This document shows positions 10,865 through 24,700 of a DNA stretch of 64,000 nucleotides, piece after piece; the first letter of the stretch is position 1; each line of letters begins with the position of its first letter. The notes under the pieces are model-generated. The model was not told the origin of the DNA. It did not search any database and was given only the letters and a program-made list of their open reading frames with translations. Origin of the DNA: Sceloporus undulatus (taxonomy: Eukaryota; Chordata; Lepidosauria; Squamata; Phrynosomatidae); assembly GCF_019175285.1 (NCBI RefSeq), contig NC_056523.1:125407692-125471691 (forward strand), given 5' to 3'. A program made the position numbers and the translations under genes.

Positions 10865-11395
10865 GTGTCACCCGGTGCGGTAACTCATGGCGTCACCCCC
10901 TCCACTGACTTCCTCCTATACCACACCATACAGAATCCTTAACAATGTTCTTGGTATTACTGTTACTCATAAACCATAATTTCTGTATATCACTGAATCT
11001 AATAGCAATAGTTGTGACATAAACAATTTGCAAAATTAAAATTGTACCTTTCAATTACAATATCATACACACAGAATAAATATGTTTACATATGCACAGT
11101 TTCATGGAGTCCAAGAAAATGTTGTAAAATGTGATGTTTTTAAAGAAAAAATATTTAAAAAATATTTTTTTGAATTTTTAAATTTTTATTTTTTTAAAAA
11201 AAATCTGGGGCCTCTCTTTTCTCCTTTCACTGAGCCTCACCCCACTCACGCCATTTCCTAAAACATTTTAAACAGAAACAGATGAATGCCACAAACTCTT
11301 TCTGCCAAATGCAGATGTTTGAGGAGCAGTGGTGTCACTCCCCTTAGGGTGTTACCCTGCACTCGCAAGTGACACCACTGGTCACTGGATGTTCT
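10865..11395 (+). mobile_element. hAT-like repeat with GTGTCAC/GTGACAC ends (uninterrupted copy)
   Basis: The left end reads TAGTGTCACCCGGTGCGGT and the right end GTGACACCACTGG. The segment 11205-11345 ('gagcctcaccccactcac' ... 'gcagtggtgtcact') is the reverse complement of 59271-59405. Near 11340 it has 'cccttagggtgtta', an intact version of the site where the 1.43-kb element at 57836 inserted. Confidence 0.6.
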
Positions 11396-12656
11396 GTTGA
11401 GTCTCCTCTTGTCTGGGTTTTGAAGGAAACCAGCTCTGTGACCACTAGCAGTGACTTTGATGGTTCTCACTAGTTTCACTGGGAGGTTGCTGACCAAATG
11501 AATCTAGACAGGCTCCTCCAGTCATGCAGATTCCATCACAAAGAAGTAAGGTGCTCTATGGTGCTATAAAGGACACACCACTTGCTACCTTGCTGTTTGT
11601 CATGCCACTTGGCTAAGGCTTCTCTCATAGTTGCTGTGCTCCTGATAGCCAATTATTGTGATTTGGGACACATATGCTACATGTTGTCTGTCATTGTTAA
11701 CATGCCCAAGTAGTTAGGATAGTCTTCTTGCATGTTACTGTAGGAGTTCCTGCCTCAGTAGCTTCCTCTCCTTTGCCCCATACATTACTGTTCCTCCCCC
11801 AGGCATGCAAAAGGTCAGTACAGACACATTGCTCACTTCCCTTGGTGTGTATGGGTGGTGGTGGTGGTGGTGGTACGTGCCCTATGGAGTGAGCCACTGG
11901 AGGTTGTAATCAGTGTGTGTGTGTGTGTGTGTGTGTGTGTCTTCCTTTGCCTACGTAACAAAAGATGCTTCCTTTCTCAGTGAGTCTTGAATGTTAGTAC
12001 CAAGAAGGCCTGTGTGTGTGCTCTTTGTAGTTGTCCTGCCCAGGGATTCATATGAGTACTAGATTTTGTTTTATCCCCTCCCCATCTTTATGTATTGTGG
12101 TCTGTAAAACAGTGGTCATGAATAGCATAAGAGGATTCAACCCTTCTTTGGTGGGATACCTAGGGAGAGGGCCTAAAAAAGGCTGTTGCTGATTGAGTCA
12201 CTGGGGAAGATGGAGTGGTATCAGTAATTTTGTTTTGTATTTTAGGTGGTTGGTTGGTTGGTTAGTTGTAGAGTTAGTGTGCAAGAATGTGTACTGTGGG
12301 AGTATACCTGCTGTGAATTCATTGGTTTTGTCTGTCTGTGTGTGTGTGTTGAAATAGTCCCCAGTTGGTTGCCATTCTTTTCCTAGAATGCTGGGAGCAT
12401 TTCTGTTGTTTCCTACCATTTTTGTGTTGTCTATTTGGGTGTGTTTTCCCCACCTAAGCACATGTTAAATACAGGGGCTGTTCTTCTCTTAGTCGTCATA
12501 TATCTCCAACTTTAGCATAATGTGACTAACCATGGGATGGTCCATCTGGATTGGGGGATGATTGGCTTGAGGAAGCTCAAAATTTGTTCAGGCTTCACAA
12601 GCAAGTAGGATATGGTGCTTTAGTTCCCTAATCTCGTTTATCTGTTTTATTTTCAG
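11396..12656. other. TECR intron/5' sequence with microsatellites
   Basis: Contains (GGT)n at about 11849-11873 and (GT)n at about 11911-11940, plus GT-rich patches to 12350. Nothing coding is recognised before the splice acceptor at 12655. Confidence 0.5.
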
Positions 12657-12708
12657 GTAGAGCCTAATGCCACAGTAGCAGAGATCAAGAACCTCTTCCA
12701 TAAAACCC
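12657..12708 (+). CDS. TECR: TECR exon ([17 protein letters not shown])
   Basis: Follows the acceptor ttttcag and ends before gtatgt, in phase 1. It encodes the middle of the ubiquitin-like domain. It is the first TECR exon recognised here. Confidence 0.93.
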
Positions 12709-15700
12709 GTATGTATGGAATTAATCTCTTGTGTATCTAAACACAGATCTTTTATTGGTTTTTGTTGGATTCGGAGTAGATTCCCGGGGTGCTAGCCCAT
12801 TTTCTTGGAAAGATTAACACTGGTTCAATTAAGAATCAAGTCTCCTTCAATAGAAGCTGCTACACTGCAGAATTAATGCAGTTTGACACCACTTTAACTG
12901 CCATGGCTCAAAGCTATGGAATCCTGAGGTTTGTAGTTGGTTGTGGCATCAAAGCTCTCTGATAGAGAAGGCTGGATGTCTCACAAAACTACAGATCCCA
13001 GAATTCCATAACATTGAATCATGGCTGTTAATCTGGAGTCAGACCTTATTAGTTCTGCACTGTGGCAGAAGCCAGAGTATGCAAGTGAAAGCACTGACTC
13101 TCTCGTGTCTCTCTGATATTGACTTCAGCAAAAGAAAGCAGGCAAGCAGGATGGAAATTACTGAGCTAAAATCCTTACTGTTTAAATTTAGATGTACATT
13201 AAGAATGTGTGTGTGTGCATGTGTGTGTATACATACACATACACATATTGCCTAGACCCTGGCTACCTAGATGAATGTTTCGAGTAAAGGAGAAGCCCAG
13301 CAGAGCTGGCTCTCACCATCTTGAGGAATAAAGAAGAAAGGAAGGAATCTTTTATGTGGCTGCAGACACACCTGGAAGGTTCTGCCACATGGTGTGGTTG
13401 CTTTGATACATGGATGCATTGATCACCATGCATTACAACCGGGGAAAGACAGTATGTACAGGGTAAGGACGTACAGGACAGCCATACTGTTTGACACCTC
13501 CTTGCTCTAATAATAAGTGGGAGAAGAGGATGTAAAGAGAATGCTTGGTTGAGAAATATTTTCCAGCAGTTTTGCCCTTGTCTTATCGTTTTACACTTGG
13601 ATTGGCATCTAGTGGAGAGGCAGAAGATCAAAAGTGCAGAGCTGCTTACTTTATAAATAAAGTTAGTATTTGGAAACCTTTATCAGTGTCAGTTAAAATA
13701 CAGCCTTCCCTCCGTTCTCGCAGACTTGGGATCCACATCCCTTGATTATCTGTGGGAGGTGAACGGAGGGGGTTAAAATGGGGTGTATGCCCCTGAGGGG
13801 GTGCACCTCCATTCACACCAATAGGGCTTCAATATGTGAGGGTTTCTGTTTTCGCCAGGGGGAGGGGGAGTCCGGAACAGATCCCCCACAAAAACGGAGG
13901 GAGGACTGTAATGTATCCTTGAAAAATACCGTCCTCATAAACTTCATTAATTGGAACAGATTTATATTCCACCTTTTTCCCACAGTGGGACCCAAGGTGG
14001 CTTACAGAAGAAACCAGTTAAAAACTGACACCGTTAAACCATCATATTTAAAACAACTAAAATCATCCCATTAAAACGGTATAAAATTACATTTAAAATA
14101 CAAAAGTTAAAAAACATAAATAGAACACACACACCCTATAAAAGCCTCCCTGGCAATCATTACATATTAAAAGCCTGCTTGAATAAAAATATCTTTGTTA
14201 GCTGGTGAAAGGAAACTAGGAGGCCAGCCTAGCCTCTCACGGAAGTGTCCTCACCAAGCGAGCCTGTGATGGTGGTGGAACCAAGAAAAAGTCTTCCCCT
14301 GCAGTTCCTAGCATTCTGGGAGGTTCATATAGGGAGATACGGTCTTTCATTTAGTCTGAAAAAACTTTGCATGATGCATCTTGCATTCTGCATTCCACAG
14401 CATTTGATTAAATAGCAGCAGAGAAAAGACAAACCTTTGAAAGTCGAACTGAGTATTGGCTGAACAGTGAGATTTTGGAATTTGTAATTTAACTGGGGGC
14501 AATCTGTTAAATTGTATTTACAAGGAATGATTATAGAACTTTGGCTATTGCACCTTTATCTGGCTTTGCTTCCTCAAGCAGTCAAAAAACTCAAACTTGA
14601 GACTTGAGAGTCCAACCCTCTTGTTGTATACATCAGAGATGCTGCTCCCTTTTTTAAAAAATGATCTCTTATTGGCAGGAATAAATTACTATGTGTCATA
14701 TCATATGGCTAAGTACATTGAGTTAGCGCTGACAAAAAGAGAAACTTCTAAACTATCTAGTGACACGATATAATCTTAGTTTGAATTTGTATGCAACCGG
14801 AAGCTCCTATAATGAGTCCTTCCTGAATCTTCGTTCGCAAAGTAAAGCCAAGAAGAATCCCTGTAACTGGCCCCAGTTGGAATTCTACCCACAGCATTTT
14901 GGAACTGCTGAAGTTTCCAAACAATTTCCAAAGGCAGCCCATTGTAGAGAGCATTACAGTAGTCTAAATGGGATGTAATCAAGGCATGTGTCACCGTGGC
15001 TAGATCTGAAGTCTCAAGGCACAGCTGCTGCACTAGTTCTAGCTGTTCAAATGCACTCCTAGCCACTGTTGAAACCTGGGCATCCAGGCTCAGAGCTGAG
15101 TCTGTAAGCCTGAGATTTCAGGGGGAGTGTAACCCCATCCAACACAGGCCAAGTCCCTATTCCCTGGTCTGCTTTATGACTGACCAAGAGCATCTCTGTC
15201 TTGTCTGGATTAAGTTTCATTTTGTTTGTCCTCATCCAGTCATTTACTGACAACAGACGTTGGTTCAATACCAAGACAGCTTCCTTGGATTCAGATGGGA
15301 TGGATAAAGTTTTCTTCACTCTTTCACATGTTAGTTTCTTCCTTAATTTGGAGTGTGTATTTCCAGACGTAGATCAGTTTCTTTCATGTGTTGAAAGAAG
15401 TGGAGAAATGTGAAATAGGTTATATGATTGAAGTGTTGTATGTGTCTGTAGTATACAGGAATTGATGTTGCCTCATGTTGTAAGAGGGGTTTCTCTTACA
15501 TAATTACTAGCAAACATTTTGAAGGAGTGAAAGGCAGTTAAGGTTGCAACCACATACCTTTTACCTGGGAGTAAACCTGAATGAGTTCACATATAGACAT
15601 GTATAGAATTGTTTCATCAGACACTATTTAAGTGCCTTAAGAATAATTTTACTCATTCTTCTTTTAAAAAATCCATGATGGTTATTTTCAGTTTCCCCAA

Positions 15701-18700
15701 ATTTTCATTTGTTTTTTAAAAAAACCTCCTCCCAATTTTCCCTTTTGTTAAATGGGCCAGAATTCTTGATCATTAACTCAGTGATAATCCTGGGTACAAA
15801 GGAAGCACACCACTGAATGAATGCTTTTTCCGCTCATCTTTTGGAACACTGAATTGAGGTATCTTCTACTTAGACTTCTTTCTTGATCCAAGTGTGATCC
15901 TTGTCCATAAATCTGGCAGTAAAGCTTTAAGCACAGTGGGTGACTTTCTGTAATGTTGTCCTTTGATGTCAGAAGCTCAGGCTCACAGTGTCACATTGGA
16001 GTCTCTTTTTAGTGGCTGAAGGGCTTCTCCACTGGAAACATTGCATAAATATAGATCTTGTCTAGGCTATTCAAGAATAAAGTTGTATCTTGCATTCCCT
16101 TCCTCTTGCCAAATCTTATTGGTATGGGGGGGACAGGGACCAAATCCTTTTAAGACTAGAGAGTGGTGGGCATGTAAAGGCAACACTGAAAAACTCAAGA
16201 CCAGCTGCATAAAAAGATCATAAGTTGCTCCTGGTTTCATGTTGTAGCAACCTGCTGGCTTAGGTTTAAAGGAATGAGGGGTACTTCTGGCAACAGTTAC
16301 CCTAGAATTTTACTCCCTAGAACATGGTAGTAATAATTTCCCTGGATCTGTTCCCTGTCAAGATTCTAGCTGCTGCAATGGGGACCCACTGAAGTTTACA
16401 AAGTTTCTTATGGGAGGACTCTTCTCTATGGGATGTGCCTAAGAGAGACCTCTGCCTGGAATTGCAGGGAAGCCCTCAATTGACAAATAGACTGGATATA
16501 AGACAGCCTCTTTCTCCTTTTTCCAGATCCTCAGTGGTATCCAGCCCGGCAGTCTCTGCGACTAGATCCCAGTAAGTTTATGTGTATCATAAAGCACTCC
16601 AGTATCCCTTCTTCAGAGTAACTTTTCTTGACAAGAATGCAGTGGTGGTGTTTTTTAAAGATAGGCTGGTAGTAGACCATATGAATAGGGTTGCTGGGTC
16701 TTGATCTGTGTCCTAGAAATTTCTGCATGTGGGAATTTATATGAGGATCCTATGTGAAGGGCTATACAACCCTTCAGAAAGCAGGCATTTCTGGAACTCC
16801 AGATGCATGGATTAGTGAATGTTTAATTAAGCATATGTTCTTGTTGTCTCCCATCCCCATCCCCAGTTTGAGTGTCTTCCTCTTGGATGCGAAGCAGTGA
16901 GTAGTTTTTCTCCTGTGGTAACCAAAGAGGTAGCTGCTGCACTCTTCCTTGTCAAGGTGCTCGAGACAGCTGCAGATTCATTGTGACTTCTCCTTTCTTC
17001 CAGAGGGAAAGTCTCTCAAGGATGAAGACATCCTTCAGAACTTACCCGTGGGCACCACTGCAACCCTATATTTCCGGGACCTGGGAGCACAAATCAGCTG
17101 GGTGACTGTGAGTGTGCTTCTTCCTTAAACAGACTCCCCTCCCCAACTGTGTCTTTGATTTCCTTAGCCTTCATCATCCTGCTTCCCTTCCTTTCAGGTC
17201 TTCCTCACAGAGTATGCTGGGCCGCTACTGATTTATTTGCTCTTTTACTTCCGGGTGCCCTTTATCTATGGTCGGAAGTATGACTTCACTTCCAGCAAGT
17301 ACTCTGTTGTGCAGTAAGTATGTGCAGCCCAAGGGCCACTCACTTAACCCGGAACTGGGCACACAGAACATGTGTTTTCTTCCTTTCTGGTTGGACTGGC
17401 CTCTTTTATTGCATCTTGCTCTTAGGATGAGAACACTCTTTTTACCACAGTCAGCACTTTCATAAACAATACTTTAGCTGTGAAAGAAAAGAACTGACAG
17501 GGCTGAACACCAAATGCTGTGAGCAGAGAGCAAAGCAGAAAGCCAATGTGATGCAGTAGATTGCTGGACTGGGACTTGGGGGGATCCTTTTTTAGCTCCT
17601 CATTAAATTGTGAAGCCCATGGGGTGGTCCTGGACTAGTCAGTTTTGCTCAACTTGTTAAAAATCTCTGGTTTTGGTTGATGCTTTGGGATGTTTCTTAG
17701 GGATTTTGTTCTGACCATGCTAGTTCAATCTGTTGTAGCTGCTTAAGGAAAACTTGCACAAATATCTGACTAAGGAAATACTTGTGTATGCAGTCTCAAA
17801 ACAGAAGACCTAGAGAACTTAAAGAGAGTGGGTTGTAACCTTCCAGATGTATTTCCAGATGTTGCTGCTCTAGTGGGAGAAGGATTATCAGTATTTCTCT
17901 GGTGGATTATGCTGCTATAGTAATTTCTTCTGACAACCTCCTGTTATCCTTTCCAGCCTGGCCTGCATCTGCCACTCTTTCCACTACATCAAGCGCCTCC
18001 TGGAGACTCTCTTTGTTCATAGGTTCTCCCACGGCACAATGCCCTTGCGTAACATCTTCAAGGTGAGCAGGGCTGGAGATGAACTCAAGCAAGGAGGGGC
18101 ATAGAAGGGCAAACAGTACAAGAGTTGTAAAGGGCAACCTACCAAAGTACTACTTGCTCTTTTCAAGTGGCAAATAGTATTCCCCATCTTCTCTGGGAGT
18201 ACAGGGAAGGTCTGGCATCCTCTCTTCTTGTATGACAGTGGTCTAGGGAGCATATCTCTTTTAATTCCACTGGAAAGCCATTTCTTAATGTAGAAATTAA
18301 TCAATAATTTCTTAATTTTGGATTCTTTCTCCAGAACTGCACTTACTATTGGGGTTTTGCTGCCTGGATGGCATACTACATCAACCACCCTTTGTACACT
18401 CCACCTGGTAAGCTCTTGGTGGGCAGTGCTGGCCAGAAAGTCCAAACAGCATTTAAAGAAGCAATATATTTGTGTGTGTGTGTGTGTGTGTATGTAAAAT
18501 ATTTACAAATTACTTTTCTGTCCAATGTGCAATAAAATCACAATGAAACATATTTAAAAACATGCTATTCAGATTTTTAATAGCCTGTCAGAAGTTTAAT
18601 AAGTATGGAGCTAGTGACCTGGTGTTATTTATTTTTCTTGTTTTGTAATTTACCAAAAAGAGTTTCTGCATAGGGAGCTTTAGCTTTGTTGCTGTGAATG

Positions 18701-21700
18701 GGTGTTTGTTCTAGCACAGTAGGGAATATACTGGCTCTGTTGCTAATGAGTCAGTGTAGTCATGACTCTGTATACTCTTTGAATCTGGCCCATGCAAAAA
18801 ATGTGATGGACAGATAAGTCAACAGAATCTCCACCCCCTCATAAAAAAAGTTTTTAGGCCTTTTTTTACTACTGAAATAGTATGAAACCATAAAGGCAGT
18901 TCTTAGAAACAATGTCTAGTGAGCCAAGAACGTGTTTGCCAGGTAGACCTTTAACAAGTCACAGTGTTTCGTGAGGCATAATTTCCTGCCTCACAGTGTT
19001 ATTTTGAGGATAAAAACATGGTGGTGAAAATTACATATAGTGTCCTGAACACCTTGGAGGAAAGGTAGCATATAACTACAGTAAATATTAAGACTCCAAA
19101 TTCTCCACTGTAAATTACTCTAAGACTTAAGTTGATATTCACTTGCTAGCCTGTCAGGTAATTTATACACAGATTATCTGCTTGTGGAGGTAACACCTTT
19201 GGAGTTTTTTTTAAAAAATATAGTTTTTTTTAAAAAAATTGCAGTTTTTCCACTTTCACAGGCGCCCTGTGCCCCTAACCCCAGCAAAAGTGAAGAGTCT
19301 TCATATTCGCTGGGGTTAGGGGCACAGGGACTCTTCACATTCAATGGGGTTAGGGGCACGGGGCGCCTGTGAAAGTGGAAAAGCTGCAAATTAAAAAAGA
19401 AACACTACTTTTTTAACCTGAAATAAAATCTCTCTAGGAATCTCTAGGTCCTCAGCACATCTGCCAGAAGATAATCACAGAATTGTGCTTGAGGACTTAC
19501 AAATGCCTAGAAAACTGTTTTTGCTAGGAATCTCTATGTCCTCCAGTGTTTCTCTATGGTCAACTTCCACCAGAGTCAGGCTGGACATAGAGATTTCTAG
19601 AGAGAATATAGTAGTCAAATCCGTGAATAAACAAATCTGCAAAAGTCAAAGCCACAAATGTGGAGAGTCAACTGTATCCATAATGTGGATACATTTCCCA
19701 TAATGTGCCAGATGTCAGACTTCCTGTACTTCTAAGCATGCTGTTGCTTTATCCTTTCTTCATTGGCCTCTAAATACTGTAATTGGAAACCAACCTCTCC
19801 CCATGATTTTTAAAATGTTACATTGTACCCAGTTTTAAATTTTCCTTTTTATGATTTGTCATTTGCTCCCTGCATTTAGTTAATAAGGAAGAAGCTGGGG
19901 GAGGTGTTGGTGCCTCCACATGTATTAAAGTCTGTAGCTTCTCTCCTGATTTCTTTTCTGGTGTTGATGATCACAGCTTCACAAAAACAGCTATATAGTT
20001 GCTGTCATTAGGCTGTCCCTCTAGACAATTCATCTGAGTCTGTGCTCACTGTGGGAACTGTTGTTTGTAGACACATACTATTTATTTCTTCTGTCAAAGT
20101 TACCTAACATAATTTTTCTTTTTCCCACTCCCGTTTCAGCATATGGACATGAGCAAGTGAAACTGGCACTTATTCTGTTCCTGGTAAGAATTTATTAAAT
20201 CTTTTGAGAATTTAGCAAAACAGCCCATTGTACGACTGAAAGGGCTGTGATAGGAAATGGGGAAGAAGATTCCAAAGACAAAGTAGCTTCTAGTGGGTGT
20301 GGTTTGGAACTATGGAGATATGTGAGGCATCTATGAAAAAGTTCATTGTGCTGAAACACAGCTGTGCCAAGGGTCTGGGCTGCTTGTGCCATGAGGCCAG
20401 TCCTGTGCCAGTTTGTGAAAGGCAAATGCTGGATCTTGCAGAAACTGCAGGGGTACCCCCATGAAAGAAAGAACTGGTGTTGTCTTGAGATTTGGGGAGG
20501 GAAGGGGAGGGTCAGGATATATTGGGACTGCAAACACACTATAGGGTCTCCATGCCAAAAGCTGAGCTAGGTCAGAACTAAAGATTGGGACTGTGTGTCC
20601 CACTAGGTGGGACCAAGTAGCTGAAGTAAAAAAATGCTTTCTCCTCCTCTCATGTGTGCTGCTGCTATGTGTGAGATGGAGGTGGTGGTGGTGGTGGTGC
20701 TGCTGCTGCGAGCTGCCTTCTAAGAACACAGCATATTATAATGAATGAGAGGACAGTTCCCCAGTATACGGGTGTTACAATCTAGAACAGACACATGAAA
20801 CAACAAAGCAAAGAAAGGGGAGTGGAATTGAAATGAACACATGATAATTTTACTTGTTCATGCCTTGGCTTACTTAATAGGAGAATATTGGATGCAAGAC
20901 ATGTTTTCTCCTGTTAATCCTTGATTCCTTGCTTTGAGCTGAGGTTGCCCTGCGCATTGTTCTAGGACCCTTTTCAGTTCTGGGGCTCAGCTCTAGAAGC
21001 AATGAAGTGACAGCTGTGGAATGAGAGGTCAGAATTTACCAGTGAGAGAACAGGATTCCTCCTTGTACTGGCATGCTCAGGTCACTCACACTCCCTTTGG
21101 AGTAGCTCCTGTGTCAAAAAGAAGAAACTTGACAACCTTGGTCAGAATTATCTACAGATTTTGGGATAGATCTAGGTGCAAAAATCTGGCTTGGACTGAT
21201 AAGGGGTGTTTGGCCCCTGTATGCTGACCCCACTGGCTTTGTTTCTTCTTGCAGTTTTGTCAGCTGGGAAATTTCTCAATCCACATTGCTCTGCGAAACC
21301 TGCGCCCACCTGGTGAGTAGAGCAGAGGAGGGTTATGGGAAGTGGGCTTCTGGGCTGCAGAAAAAGTGCAGCCAAGTAGCAGGAAAGGGGCCTCATGGTC
21401 CATCATATAGTGGCCAGGTTAAAAGGGATACATGATACAAGGCACCATGTCAGCCCAGAGCTGTACAGATTCAGCATGCTCCATATCTGGTGTTCACTCT
21501 GGAAAAAGTATCATTGTTTGTGTAACTCATAATATTGTTGGGATATGTAGCATCTAGATTGTATATTTTAAAATGTTTCCAAGCAAAAATAGGATACAAA
21601 GGAAGGAGATGTGATAATGAGTTCCTTTGTTCTGTCTTTATTAGGGATAGTCTTCTTGCCTGTCCCCATAACATTTTCTGGAATATGAGAATGCAGATAA

Positions 21701-24700
21701 TACAATCACACCAATAAAACACACACACTATACAGATCTTTTTATCTTGCTGATATTGTTCAGCTTTCTGGATTCTGTGTGTATTGTATATATGTATTTA
21801 TAGACACCTGAAGGGCTGCTAGACATCATATAGTCCAACTGCATTTTGGGTAGAAGAGAAATTATATCTCAAACACTTAACATTAGGTTATATCCTATGT
21901 ATGATCCTCTTCCTCTGAGTATCTCCTGGTTTTTCAAGTACAAGTTTCCATAAGCAGTCAGAATGCCATGTTGGAAGAAGGTGTCAAAGCAGGTTTAGTT
22001 GAATATGTAAGTAATTTTTCACTGGTATGTCATTACCAAATTGGTTACAATTTATAGTAGGCCAGTGTCCATGGAACATGTTTATTTCAGAGGAAATGTG
22101 TAACAACTATGAGATTGGTATAATAGTTTCTCTTAGAGCACCCTGTTCTTTACTGAGCAGGCCAGTCTGACCCAAGAGCTCCCGAGTTTACTAGAAGTGC
22201 TGTGCCTACCACAGAGAAAATGTAAAGACTGTTGTGTGTGTAACTAGACTGGTACAGGGGTACCCCGGGTTACGAATTAATTCGTTCCGCGGTTAATTTC
22301 GTAACCCGAAATACCTTCGGAAGCGCCGAATTCCCCATAGGCGCTAATGGAAAAAAATAGCTCTCGCTGCGCCTCCGGTGGCGAATAGCGCCCGCGGTTT
22401 TTTCGTAACCCGAAAAAACCTTCGTAACCCGAACAATAAATCCCTATGGGATTTATTCGTATCCCGAAAAATTCGTAACCTGGGTAATTCGTATCCTGGG
22501 GTACCACTGTAATACTAAAACTGCGAATCAGTGCTCTGTGTGAGCGAGAATAACCTGGCTGTAAGGTTGGTATTTACAGCAATTTCCTTTTACTGAATCA
22601 CTAAAAAAAGCAGTGTTCAATTTTAAAACAACTCTGCTTAGTTTTTTGAACACCCCTTCAGATATTGATTAAGTGGCTTGATAACTAAGCGGTTGCTTGG
22701 AATGAGAAGAGGGGTGCAGAATGTAGGTACATGTTTTGCACATTCTGCCTAGGCATTAGAACCAAACTACAGTGGTACCCCCCGGGTTACGAAATTAATT
22801 CGTTCCGCGTGTAATTTCGTAACCCGAAATACCTTCGTAAGCCGAATTCCCAAGGCGTAATGGAAAAAAATAGCTCTCTTGGCCCGCCGTGGGCAAATAG
22901 CGCCGCGGTTTTTTCGTAACCCGAAAAACCTTCGTAACCCAAACAATAAATCCCTATGGGATATTCGATCCCGAAAAATTCTTAACCTGGGGTAATTCGT
23001 ATCCCGGGTACAACTGTAATACTAACTGCGAATCAGTGCTCTGTGGCATGGCAGAATAACCTGGCTTGAAGGTTGGTATTACAGCAATTTCCTTTTACTG
23101 AATCACTAACAAAGCAGTGTTCATATTTTTAAAACAACTCTGCTATATTTTGAACAACCCTCTTCAGAATTGATTAAGTGGCGCTGAAACAAGCTGTTGC
23201 TTGGAATGAGAAGAGGGGGTGCAGAATGTAGGTACATGTTTTGCACATTCTGCCTAGGCATGGTAGAACCAAACTACAGTGTTACCCCTGGTTCGAAATT
23301 AATTCGTTCCGCGGTTAATTTCGTAACCCAAAATACCTTCGTAGCCGAATTCCCATAGGCGCTATGGAAAAAAATAGCTCTCTGCTGCCCTCCGGTGGCG
23401 AAATAGCGCCGCGGTTTTTTTCGTAACCCCAAAAAACCTCGTATACCCGAAACAATAAATCCCATGGGATTATTCGTATCCCGAAAATTCGTAGAACCCT
23501 GGGTAATTCGTATCCCGGGGTACCACTGTATGGCTTAATCCACGTGTAATTTTGCCTATTGTTTTAATGAAATGAAATTCTTCTTAATTCTTTGCAGGTT
23601 CTAAGACCAGGAAGATCCCATATCCTACCAAGAATCCTTTTACGTGGCTTTTCCTATTTGTCTCCTGCCCTAATTATACCTATGAGGTGAGAATCAGAGC
23701 CTCATAAAAGGTTAGAAAAGCCTGAATGTGGAAGGGACCTTGCCTTCCCCTGCTGTGTCTTGTGCTCTTTTTCACATGAAGTCTATCACCAGAGTGTAAT
23801 TACAGGTAGATTTTTGAAGGCTGCGCTATGCTGGCATTTTCCTCCCCCTTGTAACTGTGAAGAAGTATCCAAGGAGGCTTGTGTAGTTGGATTCTTACTG
23901 ACCCACAGCTAAAAAACATATAGTATGGGGGTTTTATCTGTCTTGCCTGCAGCAATATTCAGATGGTGTTTTCCTTCTCTTTCAGGTGGGATCCTGGGTT
24001 GGCTTTGCTATCATGACTCAGTGCCTTCCTGGTAAGTCCTGGCTTCAAAGATGCCTTTCTTAATAACTTTAAGAGAAGAACTGTAGGGCATGTTATATTT
24101 TCTTTTTCTTCCCCCAGCCTTTCTGTTTTGCTGTATTTTCATTCGTTAGGAAGCCAGACATTGATTTTGTTATGTGCCTTCATGTTGACTCTGACTTATG
24201 GCTATTTGATCAAAGGGTTATCTTGGCAAAGATTCATTCAGTGGAGGATTGCCATTTTCTTTCCTAGATGATAAGAGAGAGTGACTTGTCCAGTCACCCA
24301 GCGGGTTCTGGTGGGGATTCGATCCTTGGTCTCTCAGAGGTCTAGCCTAGTTCTCTAATCACTAGTCACCATTAGTATTGAATGGAACAGTGTCTCTGAG
24401 CAGGATAGTGGGCTGTAAAATGGCACCACACCAGATTCTACAGCTGGCACGAATCTGCAGCTACATGACTTCAGTCAGTGGCCCAAAGCCCTGGTATTAA
24501 AGGAGAGGAGGAGAATCTTCTCAATTTTAGCATATACTAAATAACTTTATAAATCTGTCACATCCCTATTTAGTTATCTTTTTTCAAAGCTAAAAAGCCT
24601 CAAACATTTATGCTTTTTCCTCACTGGGAATGTGTCCCAGCCCCTTTCATCACTCTGGTTAGTTTTTTTCCCTACATCTTTTCCAGTTCTGTGTTAATCC

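Noticed and set aside
12198-12461. 87-residue frame before the first TECR exon as an upstream TECR exon
   Set aside because: Wrong strand, and it does not resemble the TECR N-terminus.
22253-23530. CRISPR-like or satellite array
   Set aside because: Only three long units with DNA-transposon ends, in a vertebrate intron.
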